Source: Prorocentrum cordatum
Lineage: Eukaryota > Sar > Dinophyceae > Prorocentrales > Prorocentraceae
Assembly: GCA_963575745.1 (NCBI GenBank)
Contig: CAUYUJ010017963.1
Location: 1 to 64,000, forward strand
DNA: 64,000 nucleotides
Reading direction: 5' to 3'
Part shown: one piece after another, positions 31,197 through 43,400 of the stretch
Position numbering within the stretch: position 1 is the first letter of the stretch
Layout of the letters: each line of letters opens with the position of its first letter
Made by a program: the position numbers and the translations under genes
The notes under the pieces: generated by a model
Told to the model about the DNA's origin: nothing
Databases searched by the model: none
What the model saw: only the letters and a program-made list of their open reading frames with translations

Positions 31197-33425
31197 ACGT
31201 GGCAGTGGGCCCTCCTCCTCTGCACTACTCTGTCAGCGACAAAGGACCCGAACGTTTCATGGCATTGGGGGGGAATCCGCACGACTTGTGAAGAGCGTGG
31301 ATTTCTCTTGTCAGAAGCCTCGGGATGGGCAAGAAGAGCTGCGCGACATAGCTAAGAGTGGGGAGGGTGGCAGAGGCGTACAAAAGAGGGAGGGCGGATG
31401 GTGGGGCACGAGTGCCGCTGGCGAGATGAATGCGCTTCCACTACTTTTCCGAGGGGGGCGTTCTGCTGCAACTCAGCGGTAGCTCCTGGGCCGAGCCAAA
31501 CCCCAAGTATTCCACCACATCAGAAACCTGAAATGCACCCCACCTGCCACAGGCCCCCTCACAGAGGGGTCCAAAGAGGGACTGCTACATACTTCGCTGG
31601 TTGCAACTCTGGGACAGCGATTTTTTTCGTGAAGCAAAACGTTTCACCGATCATGACAAATTGAATGACGCATAGCATGATGAGACCGATGTCATTGGCG
31701 CATGCGCGCAACACTCCGTGATCGAGAGATGGAAAAGGACGTTGCAAGTTGCGCGGCAGTGGGTCCATGCACAAGGCCCAGAGATTCCCCGAAAGCGCGA
31801 ATCCCTGGAGCACTCCACTGGTAAGCTCGCACATTGGCGTGAGAGGCATGTCACCAAACCAGGCGAACGCAACATGAGCATTGCAGAGGGCAACAATCGC
31901 CCAGGGAACACCTTGAGGCACGCCGTAATGTGCAAGAGTGAGCTCCAGCCATCTTCTTTTCAGGTTTGGGAACGCGGCTTTAAAATCGAAGGGGAGGAGG
32001 AGCGGTCTCTTGCGTGAGCCATGCTCACGCCACCCCACTCTCCGGCCTCCGCGTCCAACAAGGGTCTGTTTCCAACGAAGTTGCGACCCGTGGTGTGCCC
32101 TTGTTGGCTCTCATGCGCGCGCTGGTTCACCAGCGGCTTCAAAGTGAAATTCACCGCAGAGCTGATGGCTTTCACATCACTGTTTTTTGAAACTTAATGG
32201 GCGGAGATCCTGGCACCGACGAGTGACCCGAGCCGCGTCCAGTTCGTCCTGGCCCTTGGGGAGGAAAGCAAACGATGAGTGGTTGGCCTCATATGGCAAA
32301 AAGTTGCCGGAGTAAATGTGCTCGAAGACCCGATGCAGAGTGCTGGTGGCGAGAGGGTGGGAGAGCAAGGCTGAGTGAGGGAGACGGTCAGGATCAGGAG
32401 CACTTGGCTTAGCACGTTGGAGCGCCGACGTCAGTGCTTCCACGCAGGGCAAGGGGGCGTCGAAGGTGGGAGCAGGAGGGATACCAGAGGAAAGAAAGCA
32501 TTGATCTCTGCGTCCGATGATTCGCGCGCCGCGAAGACTGGCTGCCAATGCGCCTGCGCAGCATTGAACATCCCCTGATCGTTCATCGCAACAGCACTCG
32601 CACCCTCCGAACCCTCGTCGCGCCCGTGCACGCGCACACCCTCGAGACAAAGCTGACGGGACCAGGGAGTCCACAAGCGTGCTCTACGTGCTGCTTTGCG
32701 CTCAATCTTACGCTGAAAGCCTCATCCTTGTGTCGACCGAATTCATCATAAGACGAGGCACGCATGCTGGCCTGCAATGCGAGACGCTGGTGCCACTCAT
32801 CGTTGGCTGCGTCGCATTGTGAGTGAAAGGAAGCAGGAGAGATGAGGTCGACCCGACCGTCAACGACGACGAGGCGAGAGGAGACGAGGGGAGACGTAGC
32901 TATAAGACGTGAGACTGTGCGCGCGTCATGTCTCCACAGCGCTCGAGCCATGGATCGAAACATGTACGCGCGGGTGATGGGAGCGCCAGGATGCACAGTG
33001 TGAAGATACTCAGGGCCTTGGAGCTCATCACGTGTGAGCGCGGCAGCTTCATGAGTGGCAGATTTGATGCCCCCCCGCGCTGCTACTGCGTGCAATTGCA
33101 AAAAGTCTGTGCGAGACAACGTGCTGTCAAAGATGCGCTGAAACTCGGGAGTGCGAAACAAGTAGGGAGGAATCGCACGCTCTTGCTGCGGGCGCTCGGC
33201 AGACTGGGGGATCTTGAGGAGGCCGGGTGGCGGGTGGGTGGTGGAGGGAGGAGGAAGAGGAGGAGGCGGGGCGTGGCCCGAGGGGGGCCCCGGTTCGGCG
33301 CCGCGACGGCCAGGCCCCGCGGGGCCCGCAAGAGACCTACAGGGGCTGGCGGCGACAGCTGTAGAGATGCTCGGACTGTGGGCCCCCGGCGGGCAACGCC
33401 GGCGGCGGTGTGGCCTCATCATCAT
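30562..33425 (-). pseudogene. Decayed non-LTR retrotransposon (LINE) copy 1
   Basis: Reverse transcriptase landmarks occur in order on the minus strand but in shifting frames. 33425-32583 is a linker. 32674-32177 holds AKPSAPDPDRLPHSALL, FLPKGQDELDAAR and QDLRPLS. 32175-31960 holds AISSAVNFTLKPLVNQRA and TGRNFVGN. 32038-31559 holds PFDFKAAFP, TSGVLQGFALSG and ACANDIGL. 31197-30562 is C-terminal. The catalytic box reads A-N-D where active enzymes have A-D-D, so with the frameshifts this copy is dead. It lies upstream of the DTWD1-like gene in the same orientation. Confidence 0.8.
31158..31194. repeat. (GA)n microsatellite inside LINE copy 1
   Basis: GAGAGA run interrupting the C-terminal reading frame. 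Confidence 0.9.
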
Positions 33426-33429
33426 CCCT

Positions 33430-33560
33430 CAACGTCCTCCTCCTCCTCCTCCTCCTCCTCCTCCTCTTCCTCCTCCTCCTCCCCCTCCCCCTCCTCCTCC
33501 TCCTCCTCCTCCTCCTCCTCCTCCTCCTCCTCCTCCTCCTCCTCTTCCTCCTCATCGGTG
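33430..33560. repeat. (CCT)n microsatellite
   Basis: CTC triplets at the 5' edge of LINE copy 1. Confidence 0.95.
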
Positions 33561-33717
33561 GAAGCCAGGCGGTGTCTCTCACCGCCTGGCGGCGGTGAGA
33601 GACAGTGCGATACGCATGCGCAGGAGCCACAACATCTGGGAGACCCCGAGCAGCGCTCGGAAGCCTAAGGAAAACCCGCGACGCTCAAAGGGCGCCCCAG
33701 GAACGATACACCCTGCG

Positions 33718-33864
33718 AAATGCTTAAGAAATCATGGGTTAAGAAATTCATAGTCTCAGAACTTGAATAAAACCCAGAACTTCTATCCAAATCTTGGGAT
33801 TTACATTGAAAAGTTAAGAATAATCGAGACTCTGGACGAAAACTTAGGTTTTCTTAAGCATCGC
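33718..33864. mobile_element. AT-rich TIR element
   Basis: Ends AATGCTTAAGAAATCATG and TTAGGTTTTCTTAAGCATC are inverted over ~15 bp. The ~147-bp AT-rich body contrasts with GC-rich flanks. Confidence 0.7.
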
Positions 33865-34144
33865 CTAAGGTGTAGATCCAGCTCGAAAGCACCCCTATAA
33901 ACACAGTCAGCGAGGTGGTCGGGGGCCCCGCGCCCGAGCGCGCCATCTACATCCAGGGAGAATGCACGCGGCCGTGCGTGGTCCACCCGCGGAGCCAAGT
34001 CTGGAGAGCGCTCAGACCCTTCCGACCCTCCCCCCCCCGCTCCGCCCGGCCCGGGCTGCCGGGGCCCCCGAGACATTTCTGGGGCCCGACGACCGCCAGA
34101 GCTCACGTATAGAGACGAGGGGAGACGAAAGGCCATGGTAGTAC

Positions 34145-36634
34145 TCAGGAATGCACCTCGCCGCTTCGGCCGCCCCTGGGAAGGGGTGGGGGTGGGGGGG
34201 CGCGGCGCGCGGCGGCGCGCCGGGCGCCTGGGCGCTCCGACTCTGGTCGGATCTGAGGGCCGCCGGGGGGGGGCGAGGCTCGAGAAGAAGGGCAACCACC
34301 TTCGGAACCGACTGCGCGCCTCAACCGCCGCAGGCTGGGCCTCCAGGGTTTCATTGTGCAGCGCGTGTTCTTCACGAGCGCAGCGCCGCCCAGGTCCGCG
34401 CAACTGACGGTCCTGGGGCCGCTGTGAGCTCCGATGCCAAACAAGACGGAATGGGGCAGCGCGCTACCAGAAGTTCGCCGCGCGGGCGCAATCATAAACC
34501 GAGCAGACATGAAGATGGTTCTAGGGGGAGAGAACGCTGCATCTTATACGAGAGAATCGGCAAACGCTTCTCTTGAGAGAGATCGCAAGACAGACGAAGC
34601 GACGACGCGCGATCGGGCGAAGGCTGTCGCCTGCTCCGCTACGAGCACGGGTCCTGCTCTTGGGGCTCAAGCGTGGCGGCGCGCCCAAGCTCGCGGCCCA
34701 AGTGGGTGGAGCTCTCGGCGATGCATAAGCCGCCCCAGCCGACCTGAGCCAGGACTGCGCGCATCTCCTCCGCCGCCGCCTGGGGGACCTGCTCGCGCAG
34801 CGGAAACACCATGCATGTCGCCACTTTCAAAAACCAATTCCTCCAACCCTTGGGCCGGCCCGAGGACCCTCTTGGCAACCCTGGGCGCGTCCGCGTCATT
34901 CAGCGCAGCGCCCGCGTCGTCGGCGCAGGCGAAGGCCGCTCCCCGCCGCCTGCCTGCGATGCTGCGCTTCGTGCCGATGTAGAAGCAGCTGGGGGCCATC
35001 GCGTACATCGCGCTGCTGAGCGAGCATCCTTGCAACGCGCCGCTCAACGTCCAATGGGCGGGGTGAAGAGCGCCACCAACTGCAAGCCAACGCAAGTTTT
35101 AGACATCGGACTGACTGATGGCCTCCAGCAGCCTATCAGGCAGCCTGCTCAGACCGGCGCGCAGCGGGGCCCTCTACTGGCTCGCGCTGTAGCAGTGGAC
35201 CTCCAGGGCCAAAGAACGTGCTAGGACAACCGCGCGGTGGAAGGCTTCTGGGCGAGGTTGCTGACCAAACGGTCCATCTCCCTGCGCGACGCGCCCAAGT
35301 CTACCAGCGCTGCATGGTTCTGCTGCGCCCGTGCAGGGTCGGAGGGTGAGGCGATGACCTTTGCCCGCTGGATTGAACGGACTCCTGCGTCGCGACCGGC
35401 ATGCGCCACCTCGCCGAGACGGGGGGCGAGGGCTACCCGCGCCTCGCTTCTTGTCGACTGACATGCGCGCGTCGATGCCCCTCCCGCCAGGAGAAGAGAC
35501 TGAGAAGGACCTACGCGCACCATTGTGATCACACATCGCGTTGTGAGCCACAGCCACCGTACTTGCCGAGGTGCCCGTGACGCGCGCGAGCTTGACCGAG
35601 GATCGCCTCCCAGGGCGACGCCTTCGGTGTTGTAGTGCTCGCCGTGCTCGAAGCCTGCCGACGAGAGCCTGGGCTGCGCCATCCCGAAGATATCCCTCTT
35701 GGAGACGCCCTCTTTGGCTCGTGCGCTGAAGATGGCGGCGTCGACTTGGCGGCCCCAATCTGCCGAAAGGGTGACGGGGCGACTTTCCGTGGTCTCGTCT
35801 TCCAACTTGCGCGCCCGACCCTGCATGTCTGCCGAAATCTTTTCCACGTTCTCCATCTGGCGCCCAAAGCTAGCGATGCTTCTGACGTCCGCTTCGAATC
35901 GCGTGTGTTTGTCTTTCTCATGGCGCTCGAGAAAGGGCTGCAACGTGGTCGCGATGATGTCAGGAAGCTACTGGGAGTTCGACTAATTGACACCCGTCGT
36001 GATGAACGTCTGCGCGGCCTGCACGACCTGATCGGTGATAGCGTGATTGAGAGCCTCGTAGTTCAAGCCCCCGCATCCTTCGTCCTCCGTCGCACGCGGG
36101 TCCCTCTGTCCACCACATTTGCCAGCAGCACCAGCCAAAGGGCCGAAAGGAGGCTCAATATAGTTTTTAGGGATTGCGCCATGAACTGGAAGAGAGACCC
36201 AGCACCACGGTGACCACCAGCACTCCGAGCACTCGCAGGAGGATCACCTTCGCCATCAGGGAAGGTGGGGGCTGCGTCAAAATCCCGCAGCAGCCTCTCG
36301 CGCTCAGGTGGTGACGTATGGCTCGGTGTTACGGGGATGTCAGGCGCAGCCCTGCTGCCATGAGTCCCAGCTGGCGTTGGGTGATCTTGAAGCGGTTCAC
36401 TGCCACGGCTGGTCCGAGAGCGTCCGCTGCCCTCGCTGCCCTGTCCGCGACGTGGCAGCCGACTAGGGGAACCACGACGGGAGTAAGCTTCGAAACGATC
36501 GGAGGCACACTATACTTCAGACACATTTCAGAGTCTTGCCGTCGACGACCATGGCTCCCTTTCTTGTTGACATCTTTAGCTGCGCCATCCTTCTTTTTGC
36601 GGCGCTCCTTCTCTGGCACGTCTTGTCTTGGCAC
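34145..36634 (-). pseudogene. Decayed non-LTR retrotransposon (LINE) copy 2
   Basis: An ATG-initiated lysine-rich frame at 36634-36329 (MPRQDVPEKERRKKKDGAAK) follows a spliced-leader-like sequence 167 nt upstream. 35943-35221 reads as a coiled-coil ORF1-like segment (LERHEKDKHTRFEADVRSIA). 35095-34667 is reverse transcriptase with SGALQGCSLSSAMYA (motif B) and GAAFACADDAGAAL (motif C, catalytic D-D kept). 34899-34639 has EEMRAVLAQVGWGGLCI, a downstream RT segment. Frames shift between segments and motifs 0-2 and A are not visible, so this is a truncated or decayed copy. Whether the ATG frame belongs to the LINE or to an independent retrocopy is unresolved. Confidence 0.65.
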
Positions 36635-36800
36635 TGTCGCACCTCAGGAACTCGAAATTCCAGTGTACCCAAGGAAGACAAGGCCCAATGGAACAGAGTT
36701 CACGGCTGTCACATGCATGCCGTGAGGATCGGGTCGAAGGCAGGCGATGATCTGGCCTCGGGTCAGATGTATTCGAATGGACCCCGTGGGAATCGAATAT

Positions 36801-36821
36801 CTTGAGCCAAAACGGGGACGG
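36801..36821 (-). other. Relict dinoflagellate spliced-leader sequence
   Basis: On the minus strand this reads CCGTccccgTTTTGGCTCAAG, matching the conserved leader at 18 of 21 positions, including the 12-nt 3' end TTTTGGCTCAAG exactly. It is not followed by a GT donor as in an SL RNA gene; the following bases are ATATTCGATT. This is expected where a trans-spliced mRNA was reverse transcribed and reinserted. Confidence 0.7.
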
Positions 36822-37020
36822 TGGAGGAGGAGGACGAGGATAATACCAGGAGGGCGGACGAGCGGGAGGAAGGTGACACGCATGAGCACTAGGAACATCA
36901 TGATGGTGCTGGTGGTGGTGGTAATGGTGGTGGTGGTGGTGATGGTGATGATGAGGCGGAGGAGGAGGAGGAGGAGGAGGAGGACGATGCTGCTGATGGT
37001 GATGATGACGAGGAGGATGA
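36820..37020. repeat. GGAGGA / GGTGGT / GATGAT tract
   Basis: Mixed GGA, GGT and GAT triplets upstream of the relict leader. Confidence 0.9.
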
Positions 37021-37149
37021 GGAGGAGCGTAAGGAACAGGAACAAGGAACAAGAGAAAGAGAAGAGAGAGAGAGAGAGATCAGGACTGACTGGGGCGGCT
37101 GCCTTCCTGCTCCAGACCTGCGACGCCCTGCTCTTCCCAATGCGCGATC

Positions 37150-37275
37150 CCCCGAAATTCCGACCCTTCCTCGGGACCGGCTTTTCGTCCTGAGTAGTTT
37201 TTGGAGGGTCCGGGGGCCTCGGGAGGGCCTCGGGAGGCCGAGAACGAAGAATAACCTGCCGTGAAGATTTTTCGC
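37150..37275. repeat. Copy of the GACC...CCTCGGGACCGG...TTTTCGTCC family
   Basis: CCTCGGGACCGGCTTTTCGT, CCTGAGTAGTTTTTGG and GGCCTCGGGAGG match the cassette of 16165-16320 and 56715-56910. It begins 63 bp beyond the USP stop codon. Confidence 0.6.
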
Positions 37276-37337
37276 GGCGTGAGCATGCCCGGGCTCCTCC
37301 TCGGGCTTCGCGAGGAGGTGCCCGCCCCACTGGCGCC

Positions 37338-37460
37338 CTACGTGGCGCGCCGCCCGAAGAAGAGGAGGTACGCCCTCTCGCTCGGGACCCGGGCCGGCTC
37401 CAGGGGCTCCACCTCCTCGTCGTCGAAGAGATGCCAGCGCTGCGTGAGCCCGTGGCGGAC
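37338..37460 (-). CDS. USP exon 8: Asp box and C-terminus
   Basis: VRHGLTQRWHLFDDEEVEPL and SERAYLLFFGRRAT then TAG. With exon 7 it reads HYTSA-VRHGLTQRWHLFDD, the usual spacing between His and Asp/Asn boxes. The C-terminus ends with the core domain. Confidence 0.85.
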   Translation of the reverse strand, partial: VRHGLTQRWHLFDDEEVEPLEPARVPSERAYLLFFGRRAT

Positions 37461-40400
37461 CTCGAATCCCAGGGAAGAGTTCCCCCCCCCCCCCCAAGGC
37501 CATATAACGCGCGCGCCCCCCAAGGCTTTTTCAATCCGTGGGTTCGGCCTCCAAGGCCTGTTCTCGGGCCTGGGGGCCATCAGAAATGCGCCCCCCCGGC
37601 CCCCCCTCGTCTCCCTCCCCGTAGCGCCTGCTTTCGCCGCGAATTGCCAAATCCACTCCAGGGCGAGCTGAGATAACGGCGGCCCAGGATCGGTCCCCGG
37701 ACTCCTCCCGGGGTCCAAACTGGTCAGGGCTCGGGTTGCGCACAGGCAGCCCCCCAGGTGGTCCCCGCTGGCTTCCACAGGCCCCCCAGAGGGTCTCCAT
37801 AGGCCCCCCGAGAAGCCCGGGGCGGCGCCCCTGGGACGCTCCGACCGCCCTGGACCACTGGGGGGGCCTCTTGAGGCCAGCTGGATCTAATGCGGGATGA
37901 CGATTAGTAAAAAAAATGCGAGAGAACGATACAACAAATAGTTTTCTGCTATTTCTGCATAATTTTCTGACTGGAGGAAAACGATAAAAAATAGTTTTCC
38001 AGCCCGCGGCCGGTTTTTTCTAATCGTCATCCCGGGCGCCGCCGCGTGAACACGACCCCCGGCCATTTATCAATCGTCATCCTCCATTACTCGGGGGGCC
38101 TGTTGAGGCCAGCTGGGACGACCTGGGGGGGCGGGGCTGCCTGTGCGCAGCCGGAGGCCTTACCGATGTAATATAAGCGCACCAGCTTTCCGAGTGGCGC
38201 TCCGCCGTGGCGGCGAAGGGCCCCCCCGAAGCCACCGTGGCCTCGGCTCGCCCTCGTCGGACGACCGCGGAGGTGTAGTGCCCGAAGCCGCAGGACCCGG
38301 CGTGGTAGGTGACGGCGAAGAGGTCGAAGGCGGCCTGCGCGTCGGGGCCGCGCGCGGCGACCACGCCCAGGGGGCCGAGCCGCAGGTCCCGCAGCGCAAA
38401 GTCGACGTGGTGGCCCAGCTTCCTGGCCCGGTAGGCGAGCAGGGAGGGGCCGTCGCCCCCCGGGGACGGGACGGCGTCGAAGCGGAAGCGCTTCAGGTGG
38501 ACAATCATGGAGGGAGGAAGGACGGCATGCAGCAGGAGCTCGACCACAGGAGGCCTTCCACGTGAAACCCAACTCCGAGACCCCGGGACGTCCATGAATT
38601 TTTGGGGTGGGAGCGTCACGTTTTCCAGCGCAGAACTAGGGACATCCAAAAAAAAACGGGACACCCTGGAGGCAAGCAGGGTGTTTCTTGGCCTGGCCTT
38701 CCACTGTATAAGTAAGCGTTCGGAGCTCCGCGCGGACTTCTTGGGATCGGCGCTGGGGCGCGCGGAGCGCGCCCTGAGGCGGCGCCGGTGGCGGCGCCAA
38801 GGGAGGCCCAGCGCCGATACGAGAAATCAGCGCGGAGCACCGACAGTTGATGCTCAATCATGTCACGTTTCCTCCCTCGAGATCAGCACCCGGGGCAGCC
38901 TCCACAGCGTGATGACCTTGGCGGCGTCCACGCGGTCGCGGCAGCGCGGGCAGTTCCAGCGCTCGCCGCCCGACAGTTTCTCCTCGCGGGAGAACTCCCC
39001 GAAACACTGCTCGAGGGTACTCAGGGGTGCCCCCGCGGCGTCGACGACCGGGAGCGACAGGCAGGTGAAGGTCTCGAACTTGCGAGAGACAAGGCCGCAG
39101 CGGAGGCACTGGATCTGCGACCTCAACTGCCCCTGGAAGACGTCCGTGACTATCGACGCTTCCTGCTGAAGAAGCGAAGCTCGGCATAACTATAAGTTTT
39201 CGGAGGTCCGCGCGGACTTCTCAAGATCAGCGCTGGGCCCCCCTCCCTGGCGCAGGGGCGGCGCGGGAGGAGGCAATTTACGTCTCATACGGGCGCCCCT
39301 CCCCGAAGCTGCACCAGAGACGGTCCGACACATCTGAGAGGGGCTCCGGGAATTCATGTTTCTGCAATTTTCTCTCCCTCGACTCCTGCTGCAGAGAGTG
39401 CGCCCACTGCTCCTCTGCCGCTCTCTCCTCCTGCTCGGCGCTCATGGCTCCCTCCAGGCGCCCAACGTGCCCGCCGCCACGCTGCCCGCCGCGTACCCGG
39501 TTGAGCTGCTCGTGCAGGCAGGTCAGCAGGTAGTCCGCGAACTCCTGGGCGTCCTGCTGGTCCACGCCGTCGAACTGCTCCTCCTTCAGAGGACAACAAG
39601 AAAAACGGCATGAACATAACTTTCGGAGGTCCGCGCGGATGTCTGGGATCGGCGCTGACATTTACGGTCAGGAGCTGTTGCCTAGCATGTCACGGCGGCG
39701 GCCCTGGCGTCACGCCATGCCTTGCAAGCGGACAGCGTGTCGCTCCGCCCCGTAGGGCGGGAGGCTGGGAAGTGCTCGGGATGCCGAGGCTTGGGAATGT
39801 GGATGTAGATAATTAGCATGTCGAGCTGAAGCGTGGTGTGCCAGAACCGGCGCAGCGACGCGCCCAAACACAAATCCCTGACCGCGTGCAAAGGCCTCCA
39901 GGATGGAGTCCGAGCAGGTGGGGTAAGAGCATCGCGCCGCACCTCCGATGCGTCGGGGATGCAGAGGCGACGTCAGCGGTGCATCATCGACGCCAGCGCG
40001 GAGAACATCGGGCTCCGCATCGAGCCGCACCGCCGATGCCCTGGCGATGCGGCGCGATGCTCCGACCCCACGTGCTGGGGCCCCACCGGAGAGGCCCAGA
40101 CCTTGCTCCCGCCGCCTCTTCTTCCCCGATCCTTGGCCGCGAGCGCATCCCTGAACCTTCGAGCAGGGGATCGACTACAGAATGAATGGATTCACCACAT
40201 ATTTGTTTTTTCCGTCGAATCTACGAGCAGTGCGTAGACTGCTCCGAAAATCTATGGGGCATTCTACGTTTTTCTGTGATCAATTCTGCAGCCGACCCTG
40301 AGATCCGACGTTGCGAAACAATTGCAGCATTGCAAGAACCACGACCGGAACCCAAACCCATCTTTCTGCGCATTTTTTCAGGGCCGGATCGATCTCTGAG

Positions 40401-43400
40401 GGTCCACGGGCCCGGAACTGGGCGAAAGCGCCCGTCGCGAAAAACTGCAACGTCAGGATCTCAGGGGATCCCCTGCTCGAAACCTCGAGATCCGGTGGGG
40501 CCCCGACTGCCCCGCGCCCCGGGCCCAGATCGCCGCGATCACGGCCGCGAACTCCCGCGCGACGGCGCCCTGCGCCGCTCCCGCGATGGCGAGGTCTCTC
40601 GGGCCGGGCGGCGGGGGCGGGTGTGTGTGGCGGCCCAGCTCGCGCAGCTGGCTTCCCAGTGGGGGAGCTCACGAACGGCCACGGGGGTCTGGGTCGAAAA
40701 GCCTCCCAGATGGGGTAGGAGTAAACCGGGTCGGAGGATCGCGCCGCATCGCCGAGACATCGGCGATGCATCGGCGATGATACATCGGCGACGTCGGGGA
40801 TGCATCGGCGACTTCGATGTAAAGCAAGTCGGGCTCCACATCGAGCCGCTTCGGCGATGCAGCGGCGATGCGGCGCGATCCTCCGACCCAATCTACTCCG
40901 GCCCCATCTAGAAGGCCTACAGGGTCCCATATCCCCCCCCCTTCGCGGGGCCTGGGTCTCTCCGCCGGGCGGCGAGCATGCTGTCACGGTGCGGGAGACC
41001 CTGAGATCCTGGCGCTGCATTTTTGGTTCGCAACGAGCGCTTTCGCTACATTTCGGGCCCCAGGGGACCCTCACAGATCGATGCGGCTCGAAAAATGACG
41101 CATACACATGGGTCCGGGGCTGCGGCCGCGATGTTGCGATGTTGCATGTTGTTTCGCAACGCCGGATCTCAAAGCATCCATATCCACACCCTCGCAGTCT
41201 GGATTCCGGGTGCGCGATCCCGCGGGATCGCGGCCGCACGGGTGCGCTGCGCGCGGGGCCTCCGCGAGAAAGCGCCCCGGATCCGCCAGGCGAACCAGCT
41301 CACGCAGCTGGCTTCCCTGAGATCCGACGTTGCGAACGAACATGCAACATCACAGAAATTCACGACCGGAGCCCAAGACCCCATCCTTCTGCGTCATTCT
41401 TCGAGCCGGACCGATCTGTGAGGGTCCCGGGGCCTGACACTGGGCGAGTATGGCCGCTGTGAGACAGTTGCCACAACAGAATCTCAATGTTGCCAAGCAT
41501 GCTTGCGGCCGCCGGAGGCCCGGACCGGGCCCCAGGAGCGTCCCCCAAAATATGAGCCAGGACAAAAAAACCGGGCCCCAGGAGACGGGCCCAGACCGCT
41601 GGTGGACCACGCCAGGAACAATCACGACGCCAGAGGTTTCCATGGACCTTGAGATCCTGGCGTTGCAATTTTTTCACAGCGGGCGTTTTCGCCCAGTTTC
41701 GGGCCCTGGGACCCTCACAGATCGGTCCGGCTCGAAAAATGACGCAGATGGTGTCTGGGGCTCTGGTCGTGGATTTCTGCGATGTTGCTTTTTTTTCGCA
41801 ACGACTTCGGATCTCAGAGGAGGAGCAAACAACTGAGGTCCGCGCGGATTTCTTGGACCGACGCTGAACCCCATGGCGGCGACTCTGACGTCGCCCCTGG
41901 CGCGCTCCGCGCGCCAGGAAAGGAGCCCCAGTGCCGATCCAAGAAATCCGCGTGGAACTCCGACACTTTATGTTCATGCTGTTATTTGACTTTCGATTCC
42001 AGGCGCCTCCCGGCGCAGGAGGCGACCATGTGTACATCGAGGAGAAAGCCCCGCGGGCCCGAAGCCAGCTGCGTGCGGCACTCTCTGGAACCGCCCCTGT
42101 CCCCATCCCCAGACGTCCGACGTCGTGACTTTTCCATGACGTGGGCCCCCACAGGACTCTGGACCCCTCCCCTCTAGGACCGGCACGGTGAGGTCCCGAG
42201 GCCCGTGGGGGGCCCCCAGAGGCCTGGCTCCGAGGCTAGGTGAGGAGGACCCCCAGGAGCCGACACCCGTCAGAAAAACCGCCCGTCGTGACTTCTTCGC
42301 AGCGGGAGCTGGACCACGACTCGGACCCGTGGCGTCCGCTCGGGACGAGCCGGGCCCCCCAGGGAGGCCCTCGGCGAGACCCAGACTGCCAATCGCCTTC
42401 CGTCGTTCCCAGACCCCCGACGCCGCATCTCTTCCACGACGTCGAGCCCCAGAGGTCTGGACCCCGTCCCCGGGACCAGCTCTTCATCCTGGACTTGTTC
42501 CTTGATGGTCCCGCAGCCCAGCGAAGGCCCCCACTGGCCATCGCTCGGACGTCCATTCCCTGTGTTTTTTTCGGCTTCGTGCGTGGTTTTTTCGGCAAAT
42601 GGTCAAGGATGCTCCTCGATGGTCCCCGCCGAGGAAAAAACGCACACGTCCGAGCGATGCCAGGCCCAGAGGCCGAAGATAGCGAAACACCTGCCGCCCC
42701 TGATTCTTCCACAACGCGAGGGCGTCCGGGGCCGTCGTATAACGTTTGCGAGGCCCGGTCTGTGTCCCCATGCCCAGACCCACTCGCGTGAAGGGGCAAA
42801 GTCACGACGGGAGGTTTCTCGCTGTGTTTTCGGCCTCTGGGAGCCCTTACACCCTCGCCTTCCAAAGAAAGGTGCAACATAGCCCTCCAGGCCTATAGAC
42901 CTGCCTGGACTGCCTGAAACCACGACAGGAATCTAGATGTCGAGATCCTGGTGCTATTTTGTAGCCCCCTGGGAAGGTCTGGGCAGGGCCTCGGGACTGT
43001 CAGCAAACCACGCGGGAGGAAACACCAGTTCCGGGGAAGGGGTCCAGACTTCGTGGGGTCGACGTTGTGAAACAATCACAACGTCGGGGGTCAGGTGAGG
43101 AGCCGAACTTTATACACCGACGCCTTTGTCTGGCATCACACTGAATCTCGCACAGGAAAGCGGATCCCGGTGTATACGGGATCCTGGTTTATACATTCTT
43201 CGTTGTTTCCCCGGGAAAACCGGGAAACAAGTATACACCACGCCACCCCGACGTCGTCCCCGACCCTCAAGAAAGTCCTGGGATTGAAAAACCGCCCGCC
43301 ACTGGTAATGTATATGCCTCAATTTCCGATCAGGGCCCCCCTCGGGGATCTTCTGACCCGGGTCAATCCAGACCCGGGTCAGTCAGGCCTGCAGGATCCT

